Of a DNA stretch of 5,916 nt, positions 5,685 to 5,916 are shown piece by piece. Below the pieces are notes generated by a model. The model did not search any database. It was not told the DNA's origin and saw nothing but the letters and a program-made list of their open reading frames with translations. A program made the position numbers and the translations under genes. The stretch comes from GCA-965745 sp046704525 (GTDB taxonomy: Archaea > Thermoplasmatota > Thermoplasmata > Thermoplasmatales > Thermoplasmataceae), in NCBI GenBank assembly GCA_046704525.1, contig JBJKRS010000036.1:1-5916 (forward strand), in the 5' to 3' direction. How positions within the stretch are numbered: position 1 is the first letter of the stretch; the number at the start of each line of letters is the position of its first letter.

Positions 5685-5916
5685 TCAGTTCACACCCTGA
5701 TTGAGTGCTTCCAGGTCTTCGTAAGACAGTTCGAAGTCCGCTGCTGAGATGCTGTCTTCAAGCTGCTCAGTCTTGGACGCGCCGATTATAGGGAAAATGT
5801 TTTCGCCTCTTGAAATAAGCCATGCCAGTGCAATCCTGGCCATTGTTGTTGAATGTGCCTCGCTTATTTCCCTGACTTTTGCTACAATTTCACTTGAGAG
5901 AAGTTCAGGAGCACGC
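5685..5916 (-). CDS. Aldo/keto reductase (C-terminal part, 5' end off window)
   Basis: The last 76 residues are visible, in a frame open to the right edge and ending in TGA at 5685-5687. RIALAWLISRG, then PIIGASKTEQLEDSI and ADFELSYEDLEAL, are the characteristic C-terminal helix, NADP-binding strand (I-G-x-S/K with Glu) and closing helix of the aldo/keto reductase barrel. These enzymes reduce aldehydes or ketones with NADPH in the cytosol. The substrate cannot be told from this end, and the catalytic Asp-Tyr-Lys-His tetrad lies outside the window. It is on the same strand as the serine hydrolase, with 69 nt between them when the hydrolase starts at 5615, so co-transcription is possible. No functional link to the amino-sugar genes is evident. 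Confidence 0.9.
   Translation of the reverse strand, partial: RAPELLSSEIVAKVREISEAHSTTMARIALAWLISRGENIFPIIGASKTEQLEDSISAADFELSYEDLEALNQGVN

Noticed and set aside
1..5916. Mobile elements, CRISPR arrays, tRNA or rRNA genes
   Set aside because: No regularly spaced repeats, transposase-like proteins, terminal inverted repeats or cloverleaf structures were found on either strand.

Overview
The window looks like archaeal chromosome, most likely from the Thermoplasmatales or a close relative. This is an inference from sequence style. Arg codons are rich in AGG and Ile codons in ATA. Four coding starts have an AT-rich TATA-like box about 25-35 nt upstream and mostly lack a clear Shine-Dalgarno site, as expected for leaderless archaeal transcripts. 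Base composition is balanced, with G+C a little under one half by eye. No rRNA, tRNA, CRISPR array or insertion sequence was seen.

Layout. On the + strand: the C-terminal part of a beta-lactamase-fold serine hydrolase (1-623, cut by the left edge), a DUF1343/NamZ-type protein (699-1790) and a BadF/BadG-type amino-sugar kinase (1870-2892). Converging on these from the - strand, after a 16-nt gap, is N-acetylglucosamine-6-phosphate deacetylase NagA (2909-4060). A 157-nt gap with the nagA promoter follows. Then come a second, different S12/beta-lactamase-family serine hydrolase (4218-about 5615, -) and the C-terminal end of an aldo/keto reductase (5685-5916, -, cut by the right edge).

How the genes fit together. 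DUF1343 proteins include the exo-beta-N-acetylmuramidase NamZ (GH171) of bacterial peptidoglycan recycling. The first serine hydrolase belongs to the subfamily commonly found next to, or fused with, DUF1343. BadF-type kinases include GlcNAc kinase and the MurNAc/GlcNAc kinase MurK. NagA turns GlcNAc-6-P into GlcN-6-P. The group therefore reads as an amino-sugar salvage locus, plausibly for bacterial cell-wall fragments, in an organism that probably makes no peptidoglycan itself. The etherase MurQ, a NagZ-type glucosaminidase, the deaminase NagB and a transporter are not in the window, so the pathway is incomplete here. The NamZ-like protein has no signal peptide and differs from the bacterial consensus at two otherwise conserved positions, so its substrate may have changed.
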